Origin: Anaeramoeba flamelloides
Taxonomy: Eukaryota > Metamonada > Anaeramoebidae
Assembly: GCA_027625915.1 (NCBI GenBank)
Contig: JANTQA010000045.1
Location: 1,984,001 to 2,048,000, forward strand
Direction: 5' to 3'
Length of the DNA stretch: 64,000 nt
In this document: in pieces, positions 23,161-36,421 of the stretch
Layout: each line of letters begins with the position of its first letter
How positions within the stretch are numbered: the first letter of the stretch is position 1
Translations under genes and position numbers: made by a program
The notes under the pieces: generated by a model
Seen by the model: only the letters and a program-made list of their open reading frames with translations
Databases searched by the model: none
Told to the model about the DNA's origin: nothing

Positions 23161-25071
23161 GTGTTTATGAGCGTGTCACGAAAAAGAATTCAAATTTCTA
23201 AACCAAACACATCCATTTCAGTTCGTCAGAAATTGAAAGTGAGGAGGAAGAATCGAAGAAAGAAGAAGAAACAAAGAGATACTGTTTTAAATAATAAAAA
23301 CACAATCATTGTTTCAAATTCTGTTGAAAAGATTGAAACGAAAACAAGAGTAAAATTATTTTGATAATTAATCCCAAAGAACTCAACTAATATTTATTTT
23401 TTTTTCTTTTTCTTTTCTTTTCTTTTTTTTCAATAGGTGAACCTAAGTAACTTGGTTGAGATTCTAAAAAGAACCCGATATGAATTGTTTTACTTTTCTT
23501 GAGTCGAATAAAGAAAAAGATAAAAAAGGGGGGGCTTTTATCAGATACTATGTCGGAAATGCGGTGCCACTATTTGTGGTTCGCGATACAGTATGAAAAA
23601 GACATTTATTGACTAGTAAACACAGAAGAGGTTTTGGACCAAATGGTCAGACCGCATCAGAGCTAATCATCCAGGATAGTGTAGACAGAGTCACACAAAC
23701 CTTCCTGCAAGCTTCTGTGCCAATTGATAAATTTCATCGATTGGTCAATCGAGATTCGATTGTTGCGTTTCGATCACTTGGTTCAATTCCTTCAATAAGA
23801 ACTGTGCGAAGGTCAATAGTACGAGTTCTTGAAGAGAAAAAGAGTAACATGAAAAGAGTACTTGTTGGACAGAGGTTTTGTCTAATGATGGACGAAACTA
23901 CTGACATCACTTCACGCAGTTTGTGTGCTGTTGTGGTAACCAACTTGGATTTCCGATTGTGTCTCAAAGTCAAAGAAATGGATAGATGCGATGCTTCTTC
24001 ATTGCAAAAAACTCCTGGAAGAAACATTACTTGAATACGAGATTGATTGGCAACAAATTACAAATTTTGTTACTGATGGTGCAAGAGCATGTGTTTCATT
24101 AGGAAGACGATTAAACGAACAATATGCAATACAACACACTTTATGTGCTGCACACTTACTGCATCTCATTTCACAAAAAATTAATGGAGTCTTTTCCAAA
24201 CATCAATGGATTATGTAAATTGGTTCGTGTGTTTTTTAAGAGGGGAATACAAGCAGGCCGTAAGAAGCGATGGAGAAGTCAAAACATAACTGACATATCT
24301 CTTCCTTCAAAAAACACGCTGGGGAACTTGGTTAAAATGTGTTTCAGATGTGTTCATGAGACGCAAAAAACTTACTTACTTTTATAACCAAGGAGGAAAC
24401 ATCAGAAACTGCGAATCAAATGATAAAATGTTTGTCGAATGAAGGAAGCATACAAGACCTCCGTTTCATTGAATATTTTTCAAGACTATTTACACCTTTG
24501 ATAGATGGAATTCAAGAACGACAACTCCGAAAAGATACTTTAAATAGATGGCGAAATATCGAAACTTGGTTATTTAAAATGAGTGGGAAAGATTATGCAA
24601 AAATAATCAATTTATCGGTTAATAGCGGAACGATGGGGAAAATTATGGATTTTCTCAATAAAATAAGAAGATACAAGCCACGATGGGAAGATGCCAATAG
24701 AATCATTTATACGCATTTTTACTTATGCCCTGAACACATTAAACCACTTATTGAAGACGAAAATAAACTATGTGATAAGATGCGTAAATACCTACGTGGA
24801 GATTTGATTGGTCAGTTCATTGACTTTCAAAATTTTTTTGATGAAAAAAAGATGAATCTTGTCATTCGCCTCACCTATACTGGACTGGAAAAAAACAAGT
24901 TTTTGGAGATTTGTCCAAACATTTTTTGAACTTGTTAGTTATGGAGCCTACTTCATGTGAAGTTGAAAGAGTCTTTTCACATGTCACTTATATTATGAAT
25001 CCACGAAGAAATCGATTAAATACCGAAAATCTTGAAGCAGAAGTGATTTTCAGTTACAATACAATTAATTA
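23161..25071 (+). mobile_element. Decayed hAT-superfamily transposase
   Basis: A hAT DNA transposon copy read in several frames. A possible BED-type zinc finger (FYQILCRKCGATICGSRYS, about 23540-23600) is followed by the catalytic core: MMDETTDITSRSLCAVVV near 23890 with the first aspartate, NFVTDGARACVS near 24065 with the second, and TLCAAHLLHLISQKI near 24140. The C-terminal dimerisation segment ends the coding part, CEVERVFSHVTYIMNPRRNR (about 24960-25016). At least four frame breaks separate these pieces (near 23615, 24030, 24215 and 24925), so it cannot make a whole transposase. GC content is higher than in its surroundings, especially 23580-24000. Ends and target-site duplication were not resolved. 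Confidence 0.8.
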
Positions 25072-28068
25072 AAATTTCTTTTTCAATTTTTTTTTTCATA
25101 ATCTTTACTCATTTCTTTCTTAAAATAAATTCATCAAGAAAAATAGAAAATTTCAATAAAGCACCTTTTCTGCACTTTTTTTTCGTTTTTCTTTTTTTTT
25201 AGTAACTTTCCGTGTTAATTTTTCATTTTACACCTTTTGCCTGTCTCTGAAAATGATACTTTCTTACCAGAGTTATTTATTTTTTGGTATTTCTTTGGGT
25301 TAAACTGGTGTGAATTCTTGTGTTTTTTGCCGTGTTTCGTTCTTGTTCTTCCAACCTTTATTTTTTATTCTAATTTCCTTTCAAAATAGTAGTTGGTTGT
25401 TTTTTAGCTTTAAAGAAACTGTAATAGAAACTTAATCTTCTTTATCAAAAATGGATTTTTTCATATTTAGACCAACATAAAATTTTTAGAAAAAATCTGT
25501 GAATTTGAAGACCCGAAAGAGTTTTAGTTGTCTCAAATGTGATACCAATTTCAATTTTCTCGAATTTTTTATAAACTATTTTTGGAAGTTAGACATTTGA
25601 TGTGAGGTAAAAAAAGAAATTAAAGGTAGTAATAGAAAAAAAGGTTTCAAAAATGTCTGTTAAAGTCAGGATAGATATTTTAACTTTTCGAAATTGAACA
25701 ATAAAAAGGGTTAATCAGAAAAAAACATTTATTGATCCGAAAAACTTGATCGAAATGTCCAAAAAATAAGCAATCTGAACCTAAGATAATTATTTCAGAA
25801 CTCTTATTATTCTCGAAATTTTGACTTTAAATTAAAGAATTTTTCGGCTATTGTCCTCATCTCAATCATAATATCATATGAATTAGAAGTAAGAGGAAAA
25901 TAGGTATTTTCATTTTCAAAATTTGCAAAGGAATTTTTGGATTTGAGTGGATGAAAATTTTAAATATTGCGAAAATGTGGGATACAATTGGAATTTTTTT
26001 TTGTATAACCTTTCCCCAAAAAATTTAGGGTTTGATGATTCACCAGGTAAAAAGAAATGATTTTTTTTTATAATATTTGTAGTATTTTGATTTGAAAAGA
26101 TTTTTTTGTTATAAAATCTATTTCAAAACATTGGCCGCTTAAAAATCAAATTTTGAAAATAAATATTTTTATAAATTGAAGTTATCTATTATAATATATT
26201 AATAATTCTTGAATATTCAGCTCTATATACTAAAAATCTTTTTTTTTCATCTCAAAATAAAATAAAAACAAGCAAAAAAAAAAAATAAAAATAAAAAATA
26301 AATAAAAATTCAGTCATTTATTATTAAATTTTGTTTATTTCATAATTAATATTTAGAACTTTCGAAAGTATTTATTTTTTCTGTCAATTTTTAAATTTCA
26401 AAGATTAACTCAATAATCAAAAATATAAAAATCCAAAGATGGATTAATTTTATTTCCCTATTAAAAAAATAAATGAAAAATCGATATATTTCCATATTTC
26501 AGAAATTATTGTTAAAAAGAATCTATTCATTAATTATTTAATGTTTTAACAAAATTCAATTTTTTGGTTACAAATATTTCTTTCAGGACTAATTTAAGAA
26601 AGATATTATACAACTTTAGGTAAGGAATATTACTGATTCGTTATTGAATTTTGTTTCAAAATATAGATTTTTTTCTGAAATTGTTGGGCTTTTTACTAAA
26701 AAGAAGTATGAGTTATGATTGAATGATAATAGCAGATATATTTATTATAAAAAAATGAAAACTTTTTTTTTTTATAAGATTTATCAGAATTAAAACTTTT
26801 TTAAAGTTTTATATTTGAAGAAAGTGAAAAATATTTTTAAAATAAGAAGTGCTTTACTTCACACTCAAACCTCTACACCACATTTAAAGGTTGGCCCATC
26901 ATTTTTATAAAATAGAAAAGTTGATAAAAGTTTAAATTCTTATAAATATTTTTACTATTTTAAAACATAGAAAACCGTATAAAAGAATTAAAAAAAGTCT
27001 TCACTTTATTAAAACAACTATAGTACTGTTGTACTAAAAGTTTTTACAAGACTTTTGAGCTATGTTAGACTAATGTAATTGACATCCAATAACAACGTTC
27101 TTTAATCTTAAGCTCTTTTAAGTTTGATAGACGAAAATCCGTTTAGTTGATCTAACTATTTTGAAAAAAAAAAAAAAATAACCTATTAAAGAGGTTTGCT
27201 ATTGGTTTTTAAAATCTAAAATTTTATTCTTGTTTTTTGATAGATTGAATTGTTTTTAACAAGTGTAGTTTCATTAAAAATCATTCTAATAAGTCGATGA
27301 GTTATAATTTTAAAAGTTTTTTTCTTAAAAAAAATGTATTTGATTAAAAATATTTGAAATTACACAACAATTTTACCGAATATTAACAATTCAAAAGACT
27401 ATCATGGGATTTTTTTCAGATCAGGTATTTTTTTCCCTAATTTACTTTTTTATTCATATTTTTTCAAAAATTTCATATAAAAAATAAATGATCAGCATAA
27501 TAACAATAAAAAAAATTTGGAAATAAAAATTGAAAAAACAAGTAATAATATGAATACCATAATATCTGGTTTATTTTTTATACTCTTTTCAGAAATGAAT
27601 TATCCTTTAAAAGGTTTCATTTTTTACCTTTTGGAGAGTTTGGAAATACAATATATTTTCATAATATATCAAAAAAAAAAAAATTTAAACACAAATTTTA
27701 ATTCCGTAAAACCCTGGCGTTATGATTATCTTCCCTTGAAAGATTTCAAGAGAAATTTACCAACTTGTTGCTAAATTAATTACACATAAAAAAAAAAATT
27801 TGAAATTAAAAAAAAAAGTTCATAATTCATTCGCAATTTATACGAGCACTTGAAACTTGTAAAAAGCAATAGTATGCAATATATGGTTTTTTTCTTAAAA
27901 AAAAAAAAAAAATTGAAAAGCTCTTATACATTTTGAAAAATAGTACCAAAAAAACACAATAATCTTCCTATTTAAATTGTTCTAAATTTTAATTTAGAAT
28001 TTCAACAAGTAAGGTTTGAAATTCATCACTTAGACAATTACAATCCTTTCTCAATAATTTTTTTTTAT
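25072..28068. other. Intergenic, gene-poor
   Basis: The first 250 bases may be the 3' end of the hAT element. The rest is AT-rich. An ORF at 27517-27774 (+), ending in a protein-like segment WRYDYLPLKDFKRNLPTCC, is too weak to call: its first half is low-complexity hydrophobic and it has no convincing start or splice partner. Confidence 0.4.
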
Positions 28069-28607
28069 AAACCCCAATTCAATATTTTTAACACACACAA
28101 GTTCTATTTGTGAAAAAAAAAAAAATCTTATATAATCAATTCCAGAAGAAATACCAAATTAGAACAACTAAATAATTGAAATTTTGAACATTTATTTATA
28201 AATTAAAATACTCGCAAAACATAGAACAAATAATTTTCAAACAAATAAATCAAGTACGCGTTAAAAATTTTGGAGTGAGCATAACAAAAAAATACATTGG
28301 TATATTTGTTGAAATTCTATTAGGAATATTGATCGATCAAATGGTTGAATACTACCAACTAATTTTATTTGAGTTATTCTCTTTGGAACAACTCAACTTT
28401 AACATAATATCAATTGTTGGAAAAAATTTTGATCGAAAGAAACAATTTATGTAATTTAAAAAATGAAATGAAAATAAAAACTAAAAATATGAAAACATGA
28501 TTTTCATATTTTATAAAAATCGAATTTTATTTCCTATTTAAATGAAATTATATAATTGTGATTATATGTGAAATTTTAATTTTGTGGAAAATTTAAAATT
28601 TAAGTTT
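28069..28607 (+). mobile_element. MITE family A, copy 2
   Basis: A 539-bp element with left end AAACCCCAATTCAATATTTT and an inverted right end GGAAAATTTAAAATTTAAG. The flanks are TATA|AAC and GTT|TATA, the full TA duplication. The interior shares GGAATATTGATCGATCAAAT and ACAACTCAACTTTAACATAA with the other copies. Non-coding. Confidence 0.72.
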
Positions 28608-30814
28608 ATATATTTTCAAAATAATTATTTTTATTTCAAGAATTATATGAAAACAGTTATTTGTCAAATATTGGTAATTATAAAACTTCTATAAATTAAA
28701 TGAATTCTAATCAAATTGAGTTTGTCAGGATTAAAAAAAAATTCTTTCAAATTAATGAAATTTTAGCTGATGGGAAAAAAAAACCCAGAAAAGATGAATT
28801 TTTTTTATTTGATTTAATTTTTTTTTAATAATGAAGCTTTTTGATTTTTTTTTTTTTTTTTTTTTTTTGTATTTTTATAATTGAAATCATTTGAATTTCT
28901 CTATATTATATGGATTTTTTCAACCGAATGAAAGATAATTTTACTGTATCATTTTATGATGGAAAGTATCTCCTTGAGTGTAGGGTGTATTCGATGAAAG
29001 TAACATGACATTGAAAATATCATCTTTTAATTTAAAAAACGAATTAAAATCAAGAAAAAAAGAATTTAAAAAAAAATGAGTAAAAGTTGTGATTTAGTTA
29101 TATCATTCTATACTTTTATACCTATGAGAAATTGTTATTAAAATAGTATTAGGTATCATAAACTTTCAAAAAATTGATTCGGCTCTCATAATTGAATAAA
29201 AAATGTGTTTATTTTGTACTTGTAGATAAATATGAAAAAGTTATGTATCAAAAAAGATCACAAGTATTTATTATAAATGTTTTCTGAACATAAATTTAAA
29301 ATACAATTACATCAAATTGGCGAAAGGTGTTTATGTTCTTTTACAAACAGTTTTAAATATTGTATTTGTTTTTTAAAAAAAGGTGTTTAATATGCTTAAA
29401 TTTTTTATTAATTAATAAATATCCCCAAGAGCGGACTAGTAAACAAGTTTAGTTAATATTTTGGGAAATTATTGTTTTTTTCCATGAATTTTTAATATTT
29501 TTATCCAATATTTGCCTATAATAACCCTTCTTGAGAACCTTTAACCCCTTTATTAAATCCAATTGTTTTTTTTTTTTTTCATAATAAGGTATTTGAAAAG
29601 GAAGAGACACTAAAATACTTGTTTCTGATTCGAATTGAATTTAGAGGATAGATCATGAATAAATTGAAATTTTTAAAAAATCATATCTACTTTTCTTTCA
29701 AAAATTCCATAATAAATTTCCAAAATTTTGAAAGATAAAAGAATTATTTTTTACAAAAAAGACAAACAATGATCTTTTTTTCATTTTTTTTGTCAAAAAA
29801 TTATAGTTTAATCTTTCAGTATCGTTATAATCCTTTTTTAAAATACATTTGAAGAACAGGTTTTCTTGTTTATATACTGTTATCATAATGAAGAATTTTT
29901 TTTTTTTATTTCTACACTTTACAAATATCCTGATATATGTTAAATTTTCACAATATGGTAAAAGTTAAAAACACAGGTTAGTTGCACTTCTGTAATAACT
30001 AAATTAAATTAAAATCTAATAAGCAGAATTTCTTATTGGTGATATTTTTCGAGACTTGATAAATAGTGTTTTAATTTAGAAAAAAAATAAACCCGAATAA
30101 CACTCACAAACATCTTTTTTTAAGAAAGATAAAGAATATTTGAAATCTGTTGCTAAGAGATTATTCCCTCCCTTTTACGATACCAAAGGGATGGTGTTGA
30201 TTCTATAGGTTCATAATTCATTTGGAACATTCCTCCTTTAAAAAAGAAAAAAAAAAAAATCACAAAGTAAAAGAAATAAACTTTCAAAATAAAAAGTAAT
30301 CTTTTTTTGAAAATATACAATTTATTCATTCATTTTTCCAAAAACAATACATTTAGCCAACAAGTTTTTTCATTGAGAATTATGTTTAATCTTTATTCTT
30401 TTCAAAATAAACATGTTAATTTCCAACTTAAAAACAAAAGAGACTTTAATTCAAAAGAAAGTGTTTTGCAAAAAGATTAGTTCAACAAAGTCAAGAAAAA
30501 CTCAATCATTTCTTTAAGAGAAAAATAAACAAAAAAAGAAATAAAATTCAAAATGAAGACGAAGAGGAAAAAGAAGTAACAAGTAATCGAAAACTAGATA
30601 AAAAAAAGAGAACCAAAAGACAAATTCAAAACAAGAAAATACTTTCTAAGTAAATACTTGAACTCTTTTTAAAACAACGTAGAATAATAATGAAATTCTA
30701 AGAATAAGAATTTGCCATTTTTTCTTGGTTGCCACAATTTTCTGAGGTTTTTTTCTTTCCTTTACTTCACCACTTTTTTTTAACTACCTTCCCTTTCTTT
30801 CCGTATTGATAAAA
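28608..30814. other. Intergenic, 5' flank of the Rxt3-like gene
   Basis: AT-rich spacer with long T runs (28848-28868). The last 60 bases before the gene are pyrimidine-rich (TTTTTTTCTTTCCTTTACTT and CCTTCCCTTTCTTTCC), a candidate promoter or start-site tract. No other gene seen. Confidence 0.4.
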
Positions 30815-33800
30815 ATGAACAACCCACAACCACTCAACTCGTCTAAGGTGGTTGTTGGTCCCTTTGAGTATGGGAAATCGACACTTCTAGATATTTTGAG
30901 TTCATATTCACAAAAGAGTATTCACCAATCGAGCTTCACGTTTTATGTGCCTGTTGAAGAACTAAAATTTGATCACGTCACGATTCAAAAAAGATGGATT
31001 TGGAATGGGGAAGAATTTGAATACTCGCCACACTCGGATGTTGTGGCAATTCTGTTGCATTCAAGTCGTTATGTGCCGCCAAAGAATAGCAAAATTGTGC
31101 ACAAATCGATAATCCGTTATAACACGATCAACAACCGTTCCGTTGAGGAGCAGTACGGGACCAAAAAGTTAGAGCTTGTCGGCGTTCTTGCATCATTTAA
31201 GTTTCTGGACAAAGAAGTGAATAAATTCAGCATGAAAAGAAAAAACGGGATCCGTTCAAGGTATTCCACAAAGTCGATCAGGCCGATTGTGTTTGCCGAA
31301 GAAGTGCAAATTGTACCAACAAAAAACGAAATTCCAACAAAATTTGTATTTCCAAACAACAGACACCCAAGCACAAAAAAAAATCCGGTGTTTAATAAAC
31401 AAAAATTTGTAAAAAATAATTCAAGTACCAGTAACAAACAAAAAAACAAGAAACTTAATCAAAAAGAGGTCACAGAAAACGAAAAGGATCAAAAAAAGAA
31501 AATAACAAAAACAAAAACCAAAAAAATAAAGAATCAAAAAAAAACAACAGAAATCAAAGCAAGTCCCAATTATAATACAAAGAGAAATTCTAACGCAGAG
31601 ACCACCCTCGGCATAGTCCCTGACCCCAATACATACACAGTTGGAAATACAACAATAAATAACAGCAAAAGCACTAGTTTTAGTAATAATCTTGGCAATA
31701 GAAAACTTCTCCAGAATTCTCCAAAATTTCAAGTCAACAATGCTCAACTAAGCCAAAACCAAAACCAAAACCAAAACCAAAACCAAAGCCAAAACCCAAA
31801 TCCTAACTTTAACGTGTACACCAATTTTAATAAACAAAATTTAAATAACCAGATCCCAAGCCAAACAATGGGATTGAATTCTACATTAAATAACCAAAAT
31901 AATTTTAATTTTATAAATCAGCCTTTCAATGAAAATTTTTTATTTAATCCATTACTGTATTTAAATGATTTACAATCAAATCGGCATTCAGAGAAACAAA
32001 TTTTTTCACCACAATTCAACCAACTATCAAAAAATTTTCAAATACCAAATCCTTTGAATGAATTTGATCGCAAACGAAACAATTTTAATTCTCATTTAAA
32101 TCAAGTACATCCAAATTATACAACTAACCATCAACAACAACAACAACTCAATAATTTACAACCAAATTATTTATTGAATCAACAGCATAATCAACGAGAA
32201 GAAAAAAAAATACAAATGCCTAATATTTTACAAAACCAAAAAAATGATGGTCTTTTCCAATTAGGAAATTTATCTGAAAATTTAATTAAAAATCATTCAC
32301 ATACTAATAATAACACTGAAGCCAACAATACTACTGGTATCAACAATGATAAGAACAACATGAAACCAAAAATTGAAACTGAAAAAATTTTGGATCATAA
32401 AACAAATCCTAAAAGAAAATTAAATAACACTATTGGAATGTTCAAAAATGATTCACAAAAACTAAATATTACAACAAACCCGATAAATGATTTCATGCTA
32501 ACACAAAATGACAGTCATTATAATTTGCACTCAGATAAGAATATCAATAACAAAAAAAACTTTTTACATTTTTCAAAATTAAATAAAAAAGAAATAAATT
32601 TAACAACTCCTAATAGAAATCAAGCCGAAACGACACTTTCAAATGAAACAATTGGGTTTTCTTTATCAAACGATCCTTGGTATGCTTCTTTTTTTTTTTT
32701 TTTTTTTGTTTTATTTTTAAAAATTATTTATTTCTTTTCTTAATAGAATTTTCCTTCTAAATGAGACAAATTCTCGGATCTTGTTACTTTTTTGCAAAAG
32801 ATTCATTTTTTTCGTTAATAATTGTTTTTTTTGTAAATAAATACTTTTTCATGAAAGACTATTTCTTGTAGCGAAAAAAAAAATACTTTTTCACTAATAA
32901 ATACTTTTTCAAGAATAATTGTGTTGTTTTTTTCAGAAAAGTTCTGGATTTTCAAGAAAAGTTAGAGTTTTCACGAAAAAATACTGTTTTTCGCGGTAAA
33001 AGTACTATTCTTCGATAATACAGCACATCTAATAATAAGTGGGTTTGTTAAAAAATACTAAATCAATTCTAAAATCTTTTTGTTTCAGATCTTCAATTAA
33101 AATTAAAAAAAAATATTTTCTGGTTGAAATAAAACCCAAAATTAAAAGGATTTAAACACATTAATTGTATCTTTATTTATCTAGATAAAGAAAAAATGAA
33201 ATAGAAAGGAAAATAAAAATATTTTTTTTGACTATATAATTAAAATTCCAAATTTAGAGACAAACAAACAATTAACAATCAATTGGGAAAAATTGTTAGA
33301 ATCAAAAATAGACGTGTTGTATGTTATGGGAATGCCCAACATATAACCAAGTGGGGATAGAGTGGTTTGAAGACTTGATCAAATTTGAATACCTAAAACT
33401 TCCAAAAAGACAAAAAAAAGAAAATTAAATTATTGAAACAATAAAATAAAATAATAAATAAATATACAAAAGTTATATTAGCTAAAATAAATTACAAATA
33501 CATATTCTAACCAATTACTAAGCTTATAATAAGCTGCTTTCAGATAAGGGCAATAGGATTCGATTCAGTTGCTGTCACAAAAAATAAATAAAAAAAATCT
33601 TTGATTTTTTTTAAAAAGATGTTTTACTTTCAAAAGTTAAAGGCCCAAGAAGAAAGAGAAATTTCCATTCGATCGAAGTGATCGATTAAAAAAAAAATCA
33701 TTTCAACTTTAGTGTTAAAATTTCACTAAAGAGTAAAGTTAAGGAAATAAGAAGAATAAAAAGAAGATAAGGACTATCCGCCTTTGATATTCTCTGAGGG

Positions 33801-35715
33801 TTGTAATATAATGTTATAAGGCAAAAAACCTTTTTAATTGAAAATATGTTGAAGGAAAATCAAAATACTGTAATTTTTACTTGGTTTTTTTTTTTTGATT
33901 TGAGTGAAAATATTTATTGATATAAAAACTTTTTCGAACATTACAAAGGGCAAATTTGAAATCCATTTTGTTTACCTCTTGCTGAACTTTCCCTCAGGAT
34001 TATTTTGAAATATATGTGTGTCCTTTCCTTTAACTCGTTAATACTTTGATATAGAATGGATGATCAGCTGTGACTTGTGGATTTTCGAACCTTTTCAAAG
34101 TAAATTTTGAATTTTGATTAAGAAATAGTTAACCAAATGACAAATTTTTGAAAAAAAATCTAAATTTTAAATTTTAACAAGATTTATTAAGTTATCATTT
34201 TTTAAAGTCAACGATTCACGTTGTAGATATAAAAGTAATCAACACTGAGCATAAAATACAAATAACTAATAAACAGTATCTTAAACAATCATTCGTAATT
34301 CGTTGTTGCACTGTTCTGATATTGAAAATGCTTTAGAAAAATGAAATATCTCCTTTCATGTTGCAGATAAATTTGAAAATTGTTGAGCCGAGGGTAACCA
34401 ACTATAGAATTTCAATGTGGTTAATAGTATCCAAAGTATTTTATTTTCATAGCAACAAATGATGCCACAATAGATTGAGAAATGTTAATTTACCTCAAGT
34501 TATTACTTGGGTTGATAAAAAGAGTAGATAAATTTGTCACTAAATCAAAGCAATGACAAAATTTAATGATTCTTTTGAACTGATCTTAATGTATTTTTGT
34601 TTGTTTTTGTTTTCATTTTTAAAAAACAAACAAAAACAATTTGTTTTGAAACATCATTTTGTTCTTCAACAAAAGTTTTTCAACTTTTAAAGAGGATATT
34701 TTTAATAAAAACTTGATTAATATAATCATTTGGTAATTATGGAAAATTCATAAGATTTTAAAAAAAAATATTCTGTTAAAAAAATGATCATTCTTTTTTT
34801 CACATTAAATTGGAACTTGAAATTACTTTTTTGGTAGAATTGTCTGTTTCGCGAGAAAATATCATTTTCGTAAAAAGTAAGTTTTTCGAAAAATAAATGC
34901 CATTTAAACAAAATAATCACATTATTGTAGTATTCTAGACTTTTAGATGGAAAACTCCAATATGTTACTATAACACAAAAAACACTGGAATTTTAATAAT
35001 TGAAAGAATTTCAATAATAAGGGTTTACTTGAATTTTGAACCACTTGTCAAATAGAGACTTTCTTAATAAAAAGAATAAAAGTTTAAATTTATTAATCTA
35101 AAATAAACTCAATTTGTTAGTAAGATTATATTGAAAATTGCATTACATCATTTTATTTTCAGACAACATTTTTTGATTTAAAAAGAAGCATCAAAAGTTA
35201 ATTTTAACAATGTATGTGACAGTTATTTTTCTCTAAATTACTTTCCAAAATATTAAATAAAATTAAATTAGTAAAAAATTTTCACTGTTAAAAAAAAAAA
35301 AGATTACTAGAAATTTAATTTGTAGAAAAGATAAAAATCTCTCTTGATCTAAAGCTTGAAAAAAGGTATCATCTCTGAACACCTCTTAGACTATTTTTTT
35401 CTTTTTATTTATGGTTGATTAAAAACAACTGTTGATCATGAAGCACAGAACTTTTCCAATTTGTCACCAATGATCGTTCTCCAAAGTTAAAAACGATTTT
35501 TTTATTTGTTTTTTGGTAATACTAAAAATTAGATCTGGGCTATTTGATGGGTAGTTAATAAAGGTTAAGTTTCTTTCTAAATGGGGAATTAGTTATTGAA
35601 AATTTGGTTTATTTTCAATTTTATAGTTTTTTTTAGTACCTTCATAATCATCTTTAACTACTTTCTTATTCTTCAATGAAACTTTAAAAGTTTTGGAAGA
35701 TTTTGCTAGTTTTTT

Positions 35716-35753
<38 letters not shown>

Positions 35754-36421
35754 GTTATCAGAATTATTTTATTCGAATGAATGTCTAAAAGTTTTAGTTC
35801 TTTGAAAAAGATTTGAAATAAAAGTTTTAATAAAATAATCTATTAGCTACAATTGTATTACAAAAAGAACTTTTTTTGCAATTTTAATTACATACTTTTT
35901 TCCAAATACCCCATAGTTTTAAGTTGTATTTTTCTTTAGTTAACTTTTTTAATTTTCAATTACTAAATTTTTTTTTTTTTTTTTTCACTTGATGATAACT
36001 TATTTTTTTTTTTTTTATTATCTATATTATTATTTCAAACAAACACAATAGCCTCGCATATTCGTCTGATATTATTTTACAGCATGGTATTTCTGATCCT
36101 AATAAAAGCCTTGATAAGTTTTCAAAAATAGTTTTATATTTGGAAACCCAATCAAAAAGATATGAATTTTCACTTAAAAATAATCAAATGTTTAGGCTTT
36201 CCGAAGTTTTAAAACCCCATACATACCCAAAAAGAAGATTATTAAATACAAAAAACGTTCCGATGCAAAAAAAACTAATCATTATCCTAAAAGAAAATTT
36301 AAAATTTGATCAAATTAAATGGTGTTCAAATTGGGTTCTCTTTGATGATTTACTCGTTACAGCAACAAAATTTTTTTATTGTAATCGTATCATTCCTTTG
36401 GAATTTGAAAATATAAATTAA
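30815..36421 (+). CDS. RXT3: Rxt3-like histone deacetylase complex subunit, 2 exons
   Basis: Exon 1 is 30815-32679, exon 2 is 36052-36421 (donor TG|GTATGC, acceptor AATAG|CC), giving 744 residues with matching phase. Rxt3 proteins belong to the Sin3/Rpd3 histone deacetylase complex in the nucleus. The Rxt3-type N-terminal half covers residues about 12-170: GPFEYGKSTLLDIL, TFYVPVEELKFD, SDVVAILLHSSRYVPP (74-89) and NGIRSRYSTKSI. Its C-terminal half is in exon 2: CLAYSSDIILQHG and KIVLYLETQSKRYEFS (647-662). Between them lie about 440 residues rich in Asn, Gln and Lys, including an (NQ)n run coded by repeated CAAAAC. The start is the ATG at 30815; the in-frame TTG upstream is not used. The family call rests on remembered motif patterns, not on a search. 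Confidence 0.65.
32680..36051. other. 3.4-kb intron of the Rxt3-like gene
   Basis: A 3372-base intron, long for this window. It is AT-rich, with a run of 31 T (35723-35753) and several near-repeats of AATAATACTTTTTCA-type sequence close to the donor (32840-33000). No nested gene or complete mobile element was recognised inside it. Confidence 0.5.

Noticed and set aside
27517-27774. 85-residue plus-strand ORF
   Set aside because: Starts in A-rich spacer at a non-ATG codon. Only the last 25 residues look protein-like, and nothing nearby supports an exon.
30857-30880. A Walker A-like GPFEYGKS near the start of the Rxt3-like protein
   Set aside because: It fits GxxxxGK[ST] but there is no Walker B or NTPase fold, and the segment lines up with the expected opening of an Rxt3 domain (G-x-F-x-Y). 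Coincidence.
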